This document shows, one piece after another, positions 46,285-58,059 of a stretch of 64,000 nt of DNA. The translations under genes and the position numbers were made by a program. Under the pieces are notes generated by a model. That model worked only from the letters and a program-made list of their open reading frames with translations. It ran no database searches and had not been told where the DNA came from. Source of the stretch: Sistotremastrum niveocremeum HHB9708 (taxonomy: Eukaryota > Basidiomycota > Agaricomycetes > Sistotremastrales > Sistotremastraceae); contig KV419414.1 in assembly GCA_001630475.1 (NCBI GenBank), positions 311,664 to 375,663 on the forward strand, read 5' to 3'. How positions within the stretch are numbered: the stretch's first letter is position 1; each line of letters begins with the position of its first letter.

Positions 46285-49200
46285 TTCAGAACCCCGTAAA
46301 ACCTCGATCTAGAACTCACTTGGATTAAATTTGAGGGCGGGGAAGCCAATCTAGAAGATTTCCACGAAAAACAAGCCTCCCTGCCAAACGACGCGACACG
46401 TTGGAGTTGAATTTTTGGCGCGTCGTTGCCTGTCCCCACGGTATCGGCGGGTAATTGGCTTAGGGTTTCATCTGGGAGACTTGTGATGAAGAGACTTGAG
46501 GTTGATAATTCCGAAGTCCTTGTAACTTCCTGCTACTGATACTAGGCTAGAACGAGGGGCTCAGAATAGCCTACGCCGCGTGGACGATACGAGTTAGGGG
46601 GATACTCCTGGCCTGTTGCGGTGGATAAGTTTTGGTTGTAGATCGGTGGTGGCTCACGTGAACTTGCAAGATATTATTGAGGGATCTGAACCCAGCACCC
46701 CAAGAGTGAGCTGGTTGAGAGTCGAAGGGCGAAACCAAGATCAATGTCGGAGTAGAATTTCGTCGAAGACGGACAAGGCTGGTCGTGCGGGAATGGAGAG
46801 TGATGTCTCCACTGTGAGACATAAGATAGACAATTGAGAAGCGTACTTCTCAAAAAATATAGTCAACCAACAAGCATATACGAGTGTTTAGGCCGTCTGT
46901 CAGCAACACTATCGAAACGATCAGGCTCAGTACTAGTGAGACGAAAGATCCCAGTGGATTTCCAGCAGCACCTACGTCAATCGACAAGGCCCTAATATGA
47001 TAGGCGAGAGCGTCTCTGAGAGGCATCTGGCAACAAGTTCGCAGGGTTGATGCGTGCTCTGGGCCACCTTCGAGGCTGGTCAATCCTATCGGTCTGGATG
47101 ATAGGCAGAGGTCACCGAGTTCGAAGATTTGACATCCAGATGTTGTAAAGATGAGCCAGATGTTGTTGAGACAGATTTTTTGCCTTTATCTTGAAGTTAA
47201 ATTATGCTGATGGCGGCCTCGGATTAAAGTTAGAGATCCCATGCCAGTGACGAGTCACTGACGAATCTGCATGCCAGCGGATGCGCTCCGGCATGTTGGC
47301 AAAGAGTGATGCCATAAAATTCTGAAAATAGTTGAGCAGTCAAGGTGGAGACATACGAGCAAGCTATGGTAGCGGGAGGGCACGCCCAAGAGTCGCGAGC
47401 AATTTGGTGGCACAAAGCAGAAAAATCGAACTTCGTCACGGGTCACGTCACGTCACGCTGTTTAATTTTCTCTCATTTCGTCCCGCCTGTCTCCACATCT
47501 CTTCTGAGTGTACAGGAGCCCCTGCGCGGCTTCCCGATTCGACGGTTCGCAGATGGTGGGTTTAGGACTATCCTTAATTGTTTTTGATATCGCTCAGTTG
47601 CTCCTGATCCTTGTCTGGAATGCCGATGGGATAACCTAGTGAATTTAATGGCGGCAGACTCGGACTGACCAGAAGCGTCGAGCGTTGATCAGAAGACTGA
47701 AACAAAAGAAGATTTCATCACATGCTATCCTGAGGCCTAGATTTAAACAGGCCTCCCCGCAGTTAACCGATTGGTGAGTTCTTCAGGTAAACTCTCCTAT
47801 CTTGTCAACGTCGGGTCAGGGCCTGATGACATGACCGACCCTAACTTATTGTTGCATTTTCCCAGTTTTCGTTTACGCGACTGTGATTCGCCCTAGTTCA
47901 GAATCGTTGAGCGCATGATGTGGCAGAATGTCACGCTCAGAACTGGTTCTTTTTTCACCGTCGCTCGGGGATCTTGGTGCAGTCGCAATCGTGTCGATCA
48001 GGCGCTTCGTACAGAACGCTTGACCGAAGCCTTCTTGGATCCTGTTTGGAACCGTATTGTTGTGCGAAACACAAAATTCGCGCAAGCATCTCATTCATAA
48101 ACCCCTTTCTACAGCTATGTCATACCCTGCGCTTCGGCATGTACTTTCCGCCATAGCTCCCTGATGAAAATATCTCTGACTCCTATGTTGATGAACAGAC
48201 GAGCATCCTACAGTGGCGCGAACTGATATCTCAGCGTTTGTACTCCCCAAATCGGATAGCCACTCCTATCTACTGGTTCTTGTGGATGATGGGGTGTCAG
48301 TGTAAAGGGCTCTTCATCTGATTTCACTCTTAGCCTGGTACTTGGCTCCCATGAAAATACCGACATTAAGGCAACTCTGTTTCAAAGCTGGCCCTACTTC
48401 TCCTCTTCATTACGGTTTTATCTGTATTAGCGCCGATGGGAATACGCATCTTGTGTATTGTATGGGTTACCTTCGTCTTCGTCGAAGATCTCTTTCGAAC
48501 ATCGTCTTGGACCATTAAGAAGTTGACCTCCTTTCGAAGATCCCTCAAGCCGAGGTACTCTCACAATCTCACACTTGGCAGCGCTTACTTGCCTAGCCGG
48601 CAACCCGTTAAGTTGCGCTTGCCATCAACAACCCGGTGCTCTCGGCCACCATTCTATCTAACGGGCTTAAATCTTTCTGGTGCCTAGCGTTATCGTAACT
48701 CGACGGCGACTCTCACGCAAGTCTGCATAAGGCGCTCCGCGAGAGGAATCATCCGAAACTCGATCATGAGAGGAAAAACTACTGGTGTGCTCGACCATGG
48801 CCGATGAGCGGATGGTCATGGGACTCTTAGCGTCTGACTGTTTCACATGCCTCCGAATTCTTTCTCCCTTGGTTATGCTATACAGTCACGAATGACTACT
48901 GCAAAAAATGCTTGCTTTCGGCGATAAGGGAGGCGCCCGGCGATTCCCGGCTCGGATTTAAGGGACGGTCATTCACACGACTCGTGATGATCGATGATGA
49001 TCAATGTTCTTAGAGCCCGTTCCCTCAGTACTCAGTTCTTACAGTTTTGAAGGAATCATCGACCCTCGCGGTGCGGAATGATCGGCACCAACACCATCGA
49101 TTTTGTTCTGAAAGTTACTTTGATCCTTATCTCTGTCTCCACCAAACTCGCTTAACTCCGGGCCAGAAAAGTTAATGAAATCGGATGGGCATGGAATGGA

Positions 49201-50290
49201 ATTCATTCTTTCCGCACCCTGCATGTAAAATTAGTTTGAACAGACTCCGAAATGTTCTGCCGACCAACAATGATAACCAGATGTCGATGTCGTAGAACGG
49301 GACCAGATGCGTCTTCATATCGTTTGAAAAAATCAATTGAGCTCCATCTTGTGTTCCTCGCCTATTTTTCGCGACCAGCAACTGCAGGATCAGTAGGTAA
49401 AGAACCCAAATCATGCAGTCAAGGCCGTAAAAACGACTACAAGCCGTTCCCACTCCCTCGTGAAGTAAACATGCCGTAAGCAAGCGCAATGTATTGGAGA
49501 ATGGTCCGGACCTTGGTTAAAGAATGCGGCGGTTATCCAAGACAATTCTAGGACTTATCAAGTGCCAGGAAACATGATGTAGCGTAGTCTCTCTCCGGCC
49601 TGAAGAGAAAAAAGCTGCATTTGTCGCACGGGCTCTCAATAAGAATCTCTACGTCTTGATTTGCTCGACAGAATGTAGAGGATCGTTATTCCGTTCCCGT
49701 CTTGAGGCCAGAACTCGGTTAGAAAGGGTGCTTGAGAGGATGTGTGCTAATATGGCGTGTCAGCACGTTGCAGAAGGAGGTCATCGATGCCACTGAGAAG
49801 CACCGCTAAGAACGAGGGTGTTCTGCACCCTCTTCGAGGTCATCCACATCATGGGACCAGGTAAAACATGCCAGCCATTGTTAACTTCTCGTGATACGGA
49901 GAAGAAGAGCAACAAGACCTATTGGTTTTGTTGTTCATCCTGGAGTACTAGTCGATATTCGAGCGGGACAAAGCAGGGAGGACTGGCTGATTTAGCCGCG
50001 GATCCAACAAGTGTCATCTGTTTGGGTGCCACGAAGGCGCAGAAATCTTCAGGATCAGCATGCTTCTTCAAGAAGCGATGGCCCTTGAAATGAAGAGTTA
50101 AGGGCCCGACCAACCGTTCTCCTGTTTATCAGCTATAGTGCTCGAGGACGGCAGGAAAGAGGTTCTATAGTCGCTTCCAAGTCGCTTCGTGGGCATGAAA
50201 TCGTCAAAAGCAGTCCTAGCAAACATGATGTGAGATGCCACGCGCCATGTTGCCCAAGATTCAAGGATTGTACTGTTTTTTGCCTGTCAG
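46285..50290. other. Gene-poor stretch
   Basis: About 4 kb with no frame that shows a domain. Weak coding-like frames occur at 46850-47083 (-, with a hydrophobic LGSFVSLVLSLIVSIVLLT) and 49919-50113 (-, FKGHRFLKKHADPEDFCAFV). A short tandem of GTCACGTCAC units lies near 47436-47457. No tRNA, no large repeat and no element ends were recognised. Confidence 0.35.
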
Positions 50291-52518
50291 ATGCAGGACA
50301 CAGCCACGTTGACAATGCGTGATTGTTGTGTTCAAATTGCTGACATAAGCTTTTTAAGTCTGCTTTCAGCGTTCTCTGTCAAACTGGCCCAGACACCGAG
50401 GGTGAATCATAGTCTGCCCACAATCAGCGAAAGGGACCTTCGCTCGTACGAACGAGAGACTTTCTTGGCTCAACACTGGCTTCGTTCTTTGACTCCTCAA
50501 CCTTCGACTCATTCAGCAGTCGCTGCAGTGTAGAAAAAAATGGTGACTTGGAGACGCTGTCACGGCGACGCTTTGAGAGTATTCGCTTGATCATTCTGAT
50601 ATCAGTTCCCTAAAATCCACGAAGCGTTCGCTTATAGCACACTCGCATAGGGGACCAAACCGCGCGGAACGAAGGCCACGCCCGCGGAGCTGCCAGTGGC
50701 ACAGACTCGGACCCACTTCACTCTCAGGTCTCTTTCATTCAGGAGCCACGTTCTCTGGTCAAGGCTTGTTTGGGACAGCGATTGAAAGGTACCATCACCA
50801 TGCGGGGTGCAGGAGAGCGCGAATGATGGAGACTTTTGGGAAAGAAGCCAGGGACCGGGTCGACGAATGCTCTCGGTAGAGTAACTGTCATATGGTCCAC
50901 TCTTTCCATGCTTGCTTCTGAACAACCACGTTGCGCTCTCGTTGTATCGTCGGCCATAAACTCAGTTCCGAAGTGGACTTTTCTCTGGCAGAGAGCAAGA
51001 CGAGTGCCGCTCTGTCAGGTCTCCTGTCACCAACTGGACTTCATCTCCCGTCTTACAACACGACATTCAGCCTCGCGCGTCAGATGCCGCGAGCCTGCAT
51101 TCGTGAGATGGGAGATCTCAGAAACGAGAAAGACAGCGGCTGCGGAAAACAACTTCAAAGACGTATTGGAGATGTCAGTCACCAAGCAGTTGAGTCGTGG
51201 CCGGCACGTCATGTACATGAACGCAGGTTTCTCTGGGATTGACATTTCTTGGTCTCCGTGCTCATGGATAAACATTTCCTATCATGATCGACTTTCCAGG
51301 ATTTTGATCTGATTCTGGGCACGGAAAACGCAACAGCGACACTCAGCTTGGATATCAAAACATGCAGCTCACACCGCTGTCCCCTTCAATTGCAACGTTC
51401 AAGATCCTCGAGCATCGACTTTTCAGGAAATATGCAGGACATTCATGCGTCTTGCCTCTTGAGCGCGTAATCAACAACGTTGTTCGATGCAATAGACAAT
51501 GCCCCTTCATGACATGTAATCCCCGCATTCCAGTCGCCCCCAAGTTGTAGCATCGCAACCTTATCTAGGAAAGGCCCTTACTCGAATATAGTTTAAGCCC
51601 TTGTGAAGACCGGCAGCAAATCAAGCTCAAATGACGTACCGCGGCTCAGACATTTTCCATCGTGGCTTCTCCCGACTGCAGGATCAATTCTGCTCCTAGC
51701 AGCGTGAGACGTTCGACTTTTGAATCTCGGATCTTCAGTCTGAAGGAGGGTATAGCAGACAACCATGTGGCCGAAGAATGCGTGCCGAGGCGAAGTCTTC
51801 TTTCACATCAGACGAGTCACTCCCATGTCTTCAGTAGCCCCTTGAGTTTAGGATAGAGTCTTACGTTAAGCACAGATCAATCAAATTCATGAATGAAGCT
51901 GCTACAAGCCTCCGCACGCTCTAAACAGAGCCAAATCCTCGGCATCACGTCAAAAAGAAAGGAAAGACGTGATAAGTCGTCGAAGCCATCACCGCCGATT
52001 CATTCGAGCTTTATTTGTTGCACGGTTCCAATTTTCAGGGCGCTCGGACGCATGCGAAGGCATGAATGAAGCTATCTCATGAAACGAGGCTCTGAGCGGT
52101 GGATGCGGAATTGACCTGTCCCCGAGAAGGATAAGTGGCATGTGCGGAGGTCGGTGCGTGCCTTGAGTAGCACACATCATGTTTACGGGCCTGATGGCTT
52201 CGTTCGGGTCCAGTTGTTCGGAAAACCTTCAATTGGAAGTGGACACCCTCAAGCATCTTCTTCTTGACTTCATTAGTTCTTGATGACTTGGCAGCTATGT
52301 GGAAACTGTCTGATTCGCAGATGGGATTCTTGCTCTGTCAATCCCACAAAAACGGACGAGTTATTCTGCGGGAAATAATTGAGATAAAGGTACCGCACAT
52401 CAATTACGGTGCGAGTTTACTCAATAATGCTGACGAAAAAGTCATGCCCATGAGGACGATCCCACAATTGAAACACGTGTATCAGTGCTTGCCCTTCGAA
52501 ACCTCAACAAAGGCATAA
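50291..52518 (+). pseudogene. F-box-like family remnant
   Basis: At 50291-50533 a frame reads MRDCCVQIADISFLSLL, then VNHSLPTISERDLRSYERET and FLAQHWLRSLTPQPSTHS. The (L/P)PT-S--DL---ER---L---W pattern is that of the segment following the F-box in the large agaricomycete F-box family. At 52264-52518, same strand, LVLDDLAAMWKLSDSQMGFL and GRVILREIIEIKVPHI resemble the beta-propeller-like C-terminal half of the same family. Between them I see only short frames in several registers and no continuous gene, so I treat the pair as a possible decayed copy. The assignment is by eye and tentative. Confidence 0.3.
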
Positions 52519-55259
52519 AGGCAGCGTAGAAGTGTGGGGTAAGAAAGAACATGAGATCCGGTGGTCCAGAACCGCAAACGCCTATCATGAGCAATATTGG
52601 GTTCATTGCGGTGCTCAAGTTTATGATATTAGCATGGCATCCAGCGAAAGAAGACGACGGGGCGAGCCAGAGAGTGAATATCGTAAAAATCAACTTTCAT
52701 TTCGCACGACAAACGGCCGGGAGGATGGTCGTCGATCGAGTGTTGGGCAAGGACCGATCATGATGGATTTACGTAGGACGTAGCCTTTCCTGATGTGGGT
52801 TGCTTTTGTGCGGATTAGGAGCTGTGTGAAAAACTACGATCTCTCCTTCAGCTAGTCCACTCAGGCTCAAGCCACCATGATGGAAAGTCAATCGATCCCC
52901 TATAGATGTGATCCACACCCGTTCTAGCCCAAAACGGTGCTTGGAAGTCACCACGACGAAGACCGGGCTCGAAGATTGGAAGTGAAGATCATTTATGAGA
53001 GATCAGCATCGCGTTGTCGTAGTAAATCTTCGTTCTTCAATCAAAATTGATCGTCGGAGAATTCCACAGAAGGAGGTATAGGCCAGCGCTTGTAGTTTGA
53101 CGCGAAGATACGGGGACAATCCAGGAACGGACGTCTCGCGTTAGAAAAAGGACGCTAATGCCAAATTTTGACGCTCGAACCCAACAGTCGGGAGAGAACG
53201 ATGACGATGAGAGCTGCAACGTTGAACATGCCACGCTTGAACACCAGCACGTTGTTGATCTAGACGACCGAGCCTGAGGGTAAGTGACTGTTTCAAAAAT
53301 CAGAATACAGCAGCACGGAGACGATCGAAATCGTCATCCCTGTCCACAGCGAAAAAATGCGCATGCATTCAGGCATTGCGTTGATTGAGGGCGTGTTTCA
53401 AATCTTCATGCAGTGGCTAGCATTCATGTTACTAACATGCGAAAATTCGGGTGGCATCGCTTTGATTTCGACGTACAGTTCTGCTTGCAGGATGCCTGTG
53501 ATGCGTACGCCTGCTTCTTCCGCTGTCCAAATGAACGCACGTCGAATCTGGTCCCAAACTGCACTTTTTCTTTTCTTGGGAAAGTGCAAATCCTTAGCCT
53601 GGCGTTCGGCGGGGTGATTTTCGGCGATGGGATCAAATCCAGAATGTGTTGCCTGGCCGGGCGGGAGCAAATTCGGATGGTGGTGCATCCGGAAGCCGAC
53701 ATGAGCGTTACATTTCGGCGTGACTATTCTGTGACTCGGACTCCCCATCGCCTCGCGCTCCTGGTGGCATCTGGCTTACCATTGTTCTGATAGCAAACCC
53801 GCGTTTTCTAGTCATTTGAAGATGCTAATGGACGCCCTGGACCACTTCAAATGCATCCCAGGGTCAATAAATCACTTATTTCTAAGCGTCGTCATTTTTC
53901 GCCCTTGTCGTTTCGGCCGAAGACGAAAAAGAGCTCGCTAACACTCGAAAAAGATACCAATGACCACCAACCCTCATGCAACCGATTAACTTGAAGCGTT
54001 TCATCCCAACCAAGATCCAGTCAGCCCAAATCCTGTTCTTCCTGAAGTCCTAGCGTCAAGGGCTTATGCAATTTGGTTGGGTAACTAACCCTTAATCTTA
54101 CTCACTGGCGATATCTTCCCCCCTTTGTGCTTGGGAGCTTTAGTGAACCTATGACCATCAACTGTGGAGAAACTAGATTACACAGTCGTTCTATGAATCA
54201 AATGACTGGATTCCGTACACCCGCAAACCCTCCCCACCGAACCTTAGCGCTGAACGGGGCGCCATCTATTTCATGCCATGCTACAGATCCTCGTAAGCTC
54301 CTAATCGTGCGTTCGGATACGGAAATAATCTAACCAGTCCTCTCAGCATTTCTTTTTCTTACTTTTTCAGTCGCCTATATCCAACCTACGCGTCGTGCAT
54401 CCTGACGAATATTCCCTGCAAGGTCCGTACCGTGAAAATTTCCAGCGAGCGTGGATTAGATTGTACGCTAAGCGGCTTGGTTATCGTAAGCCATTCAATT
54501 CCTTCCTGTGGTTCAACCTGGTCCTGATGGCATGCATGCCGTATTTTAGCATTTGCTCCGGTGCCGATCGCGCCCTGGGTCGCTGTGATTATTTTGTATA
54601 CTCGCGGGGGCGGCATTCGTCGCCTTGGCTATACCCATCAATAGCGTCGATGCGTCATTTAATAAGTAGGGTGGTCTGGAGAATTCGATGCCTCGCGAAT
54701 CATGCCGTTCCGGTACCGGTCGCGCCCTGTCGTTTCGACTTCACGCTATGATATAGCGGACGCATTCGAGTGATCGTCGGCTTGCTTTGGTCGACCTGCA
54801 ACGTCAATTTCAACGCCCTCAGGATCTTGATTCTTGCAAAAACGTACGTACAATTCACGCTTACCACTATATGCATGAGCATGTACACGCAGTACCTGCT
54901 CATTCTATCCCACGCCCTGCGTGACTTCCTTCTTCTGCAACACATGCTTATCTTCCTCCTTTTTAGACTTTCATCTCCATCTTCGTCTTAAACAAGTGTT
55001 CTCATTCGCTCTCATTCCCATTCCCATCCCGGCCATTCGGACCGTTTCGAAATTCAAAGTTCACGATCAGGCGTTCAGACGACGAATTGTCAATGGCCCA
55101 AGATCCATCCACCTGCTTCTGCTTCAAACAGGATCTGCTTCTGTTCCTTTTAACCGCTCAGGCTGGCGCGTAGCGTTGTATGATGAGTGATGTCTGGTTC
55201 CTGGCGGATCATCGTGTCTTTCCGTCCGACCCCTTTTCTCATCTCTGTCCTATCCTGTT
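52519..55259. other. Gene-poor stretch
   Basis: About 2.7 kb. Overlapping frames at 53357-53790 on both strands look like chance frames. Near 54.53 and 54.70 kb short similar motifs (ATGCCGT...CGGT.CCG.TCGCGCCCTG) recur, suggesting a small diverged duplication. The end is pyrimidine-rich. No gene is called. Confidence 0.3.
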
Positions 55260-55784
55260 CTACATCTCTCGCTGCGGATACGATACGATACGATAATCAC
55301 TCGAAGGACCTCCAAATGCGCCCTCATCGTTGGTTGGAGCAACTTGACCGACAGCATCAATACTGTAATGCACCAACTCTCCGGTCTGGGTAGCGTCAAA
55401 CCAGACTAAGCTAGGGCAAGTCAAAGCGAGCGCCGATCTCTCCGGAACGGGTTCGTGGGTTAGCGGAACGGACTCGGAGGATATAATCAAATCAGATTTA
55501 GTCCCGGCTGCGATCGCGATATCGGCTGCAGATCCGTGTCCAAAAAGTTCCGGCTCACGCTTCACATTTGTTCTGTCTTTGGCTTTTGGCGTTTTGATGC
55601 TGAACCCGAGAGGTTGGATCCTTTCCGAGTCTACTTCCTTGTTTGACAGATTCGTGGTATTCGACCGAATATGGAGGGTCTGGTTCTCGGACAAGAAGCT
55701 TTGGATTTGTGTGGATGTTTCTCGGCGTATGAAGGGACCGATAAGAGGGGTGAGTTTCGGAATTGACCCAGTTGGCATTGGCAT
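55260..55784 (-). CDS. Unrecognised protein, about 174 residues
   Basis: A single open frame starts at ATG 55784 (MPMPTGSIPKLTPLIGPFIR) and runs to TAG at 55260. It contains LSENQTLHIRSNTTNLSNKE, RIQPLGFSIKTPKAKDRTNV, IAIAAGTKSDLIISSESVPL and VWFDATQTGELVHYSIDAVG, ending SYPQREM. The composition is that of a real polar protein. A TGA precedes the frame, so either the ATG is the true start or an upstream exon joins at an unseen acceptor. No domain, signal peptide or membrane segment is recognised. Confidence 0.4.
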   Translation of the reverse strand: MPMPTGSIPKLTPLIGPFIRRETSTQIQSFLSENQTLHIRSNTTNLSNKEVDSERIQPLGFSIKTPKAKDRTNVKREPELFGHGSAADIAIAAGTKSDLIISSESVPLTHEPVPERSALALTCPSLVWFDATQTGELVHYSIDAVGQVAPTNDEGAFGGPSSDYRIVSYPQREM

Positions 55785-56917
55785 CTTTAATCTTACGGTG
55801 TCCGAGAAAAAGTTTTGGAGGTTGCCTCTTGTGGTGAAGGGCCCTTCCAATCATAGCTTTGGGTTGGTGAGTCAACTTTGACAGCTTTGTACTGAGTAAG
55901 TAAGCTTATGATGTTTAGGGACGAAGATGCGGGACGCTGATGAGATCTGGGATCGTATGTGCCGTTCTAAGGGATGGGATGGGCGAGCCGACCGCAGCGT
56001 CGAACTGGAGTTGCTATTTGGGAAATTGGATGGGCGGTGCGGTCGTGAGTCCGAGCCTGAGTCTGGTTTCAGATTCCTTTTGCCTTTTTTGATGTGAAGG
56101 TTTAGGTGACGGTTGAAGTGACGGTGACGGTGGGACGTAATGGCGGTAATGAGGTTGTGGTAACACTCGACTGCCGACTAGTACTGTCGACGTCGCCTTG
56201 TTCTGTTCTGTTCTATTCTGTGCCGATTCTATTCAGTTTGGCTTGTTGTGATATCGTTATCGGATAACTGTCAATGGGTTCTGGCGACTATGACTACTGT
56301 CTGGTTCTTGTTCTGGTCCTATTCTGCCGCGATCTGGACTGGATACCCTCTGCCCTCGCTCCGCTTGTGCTTATGCTTTGGTTTCTGATTACGATGAAGT
56401 GGATGTGCGAGTACGATGGTGCATTGATAGGCTTGGGAGTGAATGCGATCGGATATACCGAAGCACAGAATTGAGAACCAGATGGTGAAGAGGGGGACGA
56501 TACACGTGTAAGGCTGGTCGAGACATACGGGATCAAAGCTAAGCCCGAGGGAGAAGAGCCGGAGCAGGAGTCTCGATGAGATTATGGTCCAAAGTCGAAA
56601 TGAAAAAGAAAGACGTCCCCTTGATGCGAGTTAAGGGGACGGTGTATGTCCCGTTTCGGGAAGTTAAGACCCAGATGCAGGGATTTACGTTTTATCTGAG
56701 AGAGCTCAGGGCGTGACACGAGGCTCGAGCTCCTATAAGTAATCTTGTCTTCGCATCAGAGTTCCCCATTCCCCATCTCTTCTCTCTTTCCCGCCTCCTC
56801 CTCTCCCTTCGCTCCCGCCCGCCTCCCGCCCCCATTTCTTTTCGCTTTTTTTCTAATTCAGTGTCTCTGTCTTCGCCGTCCTCCAAGTCTTATTTCTCTT
56901 TATCGTCGCCACTACCA
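55785..56917. other. bHLH gene upstream region
   Basis: About 1.1 kb. TTCTGTTCTGTTCTATTCTG-type tandem pentamers lie near 56200-56222. The last 150 bp before 56918 are strongly CT-rich, a usual fungal core-promoter and leader feature. An ATG frame at 56274-56474 is hydrophobic but unconvincing. Confidence 0.4.
56734..56739 (+). promoter_or_regulatory. TATA-like element with CT-rich tract, bHLH gene
   Basis: TATAAG lies 184 nt before the start codon at 56918 and is followed by a long CT-rich tract, typical of fungal transcription start regions. Confidence 0.35.
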
Positions 56918-58059
56918 ATGGACTCCCACCACGACCTCCTCGCTATGGACGATGCCTCCATGGGTTCCAAGAGTCCCACCTTTGCCATGGACGACTCCTC
57001 TGCCTTCTTCGATTACAACCAGGTATCCGACACCTATCCATCTTTCGGCGGTCCCTTTGGACTCGCTCATCACACTTGTAAGTTTTCTTTCAAATCGATT
57101 TGCTTCCGTGATCCGATAGCTAATCGCGGACGATCTGCTAGCGACTTCGCCCGTCATGAACTACAACTCGCTCAACACGCTCTCGTTGTCTGGCTCAGGC
57201 ATCAACGACTTCATGTACGCCCCGATGCCGACGAACCCCCCATTTGCTGCTACTCGTCCTTACACTCCCGTCGACGGGATCCACTCTATCACCCCCTCCC
57301 TTACGCATCTCAGTCCCGCTAATCTCAGCGCTTCTGAGCTGTCAGGTGATGGACTCCCGTCGAGCCGACGAAGCAGCACCGGTTCGCCTGCATCCCAGCA
57401 TGGCTCTCGCTCTCTCCCCTCTACCAATGGCGGTATCGCACCGACTGCCATTACCCCTCCTCCCCAATCTGCAGGTAGTCACTCTCGTCAAAACAGTGTC
57501 GGCTCCAACGCGTCTGCGAGGTATAATCCCATCAATACCTCCACGCGGCCGATGAGAGCTACTCGCAGTAAGAGGGCTAAGACGGAGGAGAGCGACGATG
57601 AAGACGATGCCGACTTCCAGCCCTCGAATCTCCCCTCGTCCGATCACCGTCGGGAGGAGATCAGGAAGCAGCGCATCGAGTCTGAGCAGCGAAGACGTGA
57701 CGAACTCCGTGATGGGTATCGCCGATTGAAGGATGCTCTGCCCAGTTCCAACCAAAAGTCAAGCAAGGTTTCATTGTTGGACAGGGGTAAGTCGTATTTG
57801 GTTTGACAGCGGAAATCGGCGAGTGGCTGACACTTTGTTTGACAGCTGTCACCCATATCAAGTACTTGGAGATGACACAAGGCTCTCTGCAGCAGAGATT
57901 GACCGCTGCCGAAAATGAAATGCAGCGTCTGAGACAGTACGTGGTTTTCACAACGTCATCAGTAGCTTTGTCTGACGATATCACAGAGTCAACGAAGCTC
58001 TTATGCTTGGTACCGCCGAGCAACGCCACGCCGCTGCAGTCGCCGCTCACAACTACTGA
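56918..58059 (+). CDS. bHLH transcription factor, 322 residues
   Basis: Four exons (56918-57077, 57142-57786, 57846-57936, 57987-58059) join to 323 codons including TGA. The start is the ATG of MDSHHDLLAMDDASMG. Residues 1-210 are Ser/Thr/Pro-rich and disordered. An NLS-like RATRSKRAKTEESDDEDD precedes the domain. The basic region is HRREEIRKQRIESEQRRRDE (Glu and Arg in the E-box-contact positions), helix 1 continues LRDGYRRLKDALP, the loop is SSNQKSSK, and helix 2 is VSLLDRAVTHIKYLEM. A leucine-zipper-like helix follows (QRLTAAENEMQRLRQ). It should bind CANNTG-type sites as a dimer. An intron interrupts helix 2, as in other fungal bHLH genes. The target pathway is unknown. Confidence 0.88.

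Noticed and set aside
45059-55259. LTR retroelement or other virus-like fossil in the gene-poor block
   Set aside because: No terminal direct repeats, reverse transcriptase, integrase or capsid-like segment was recognised in any frame.
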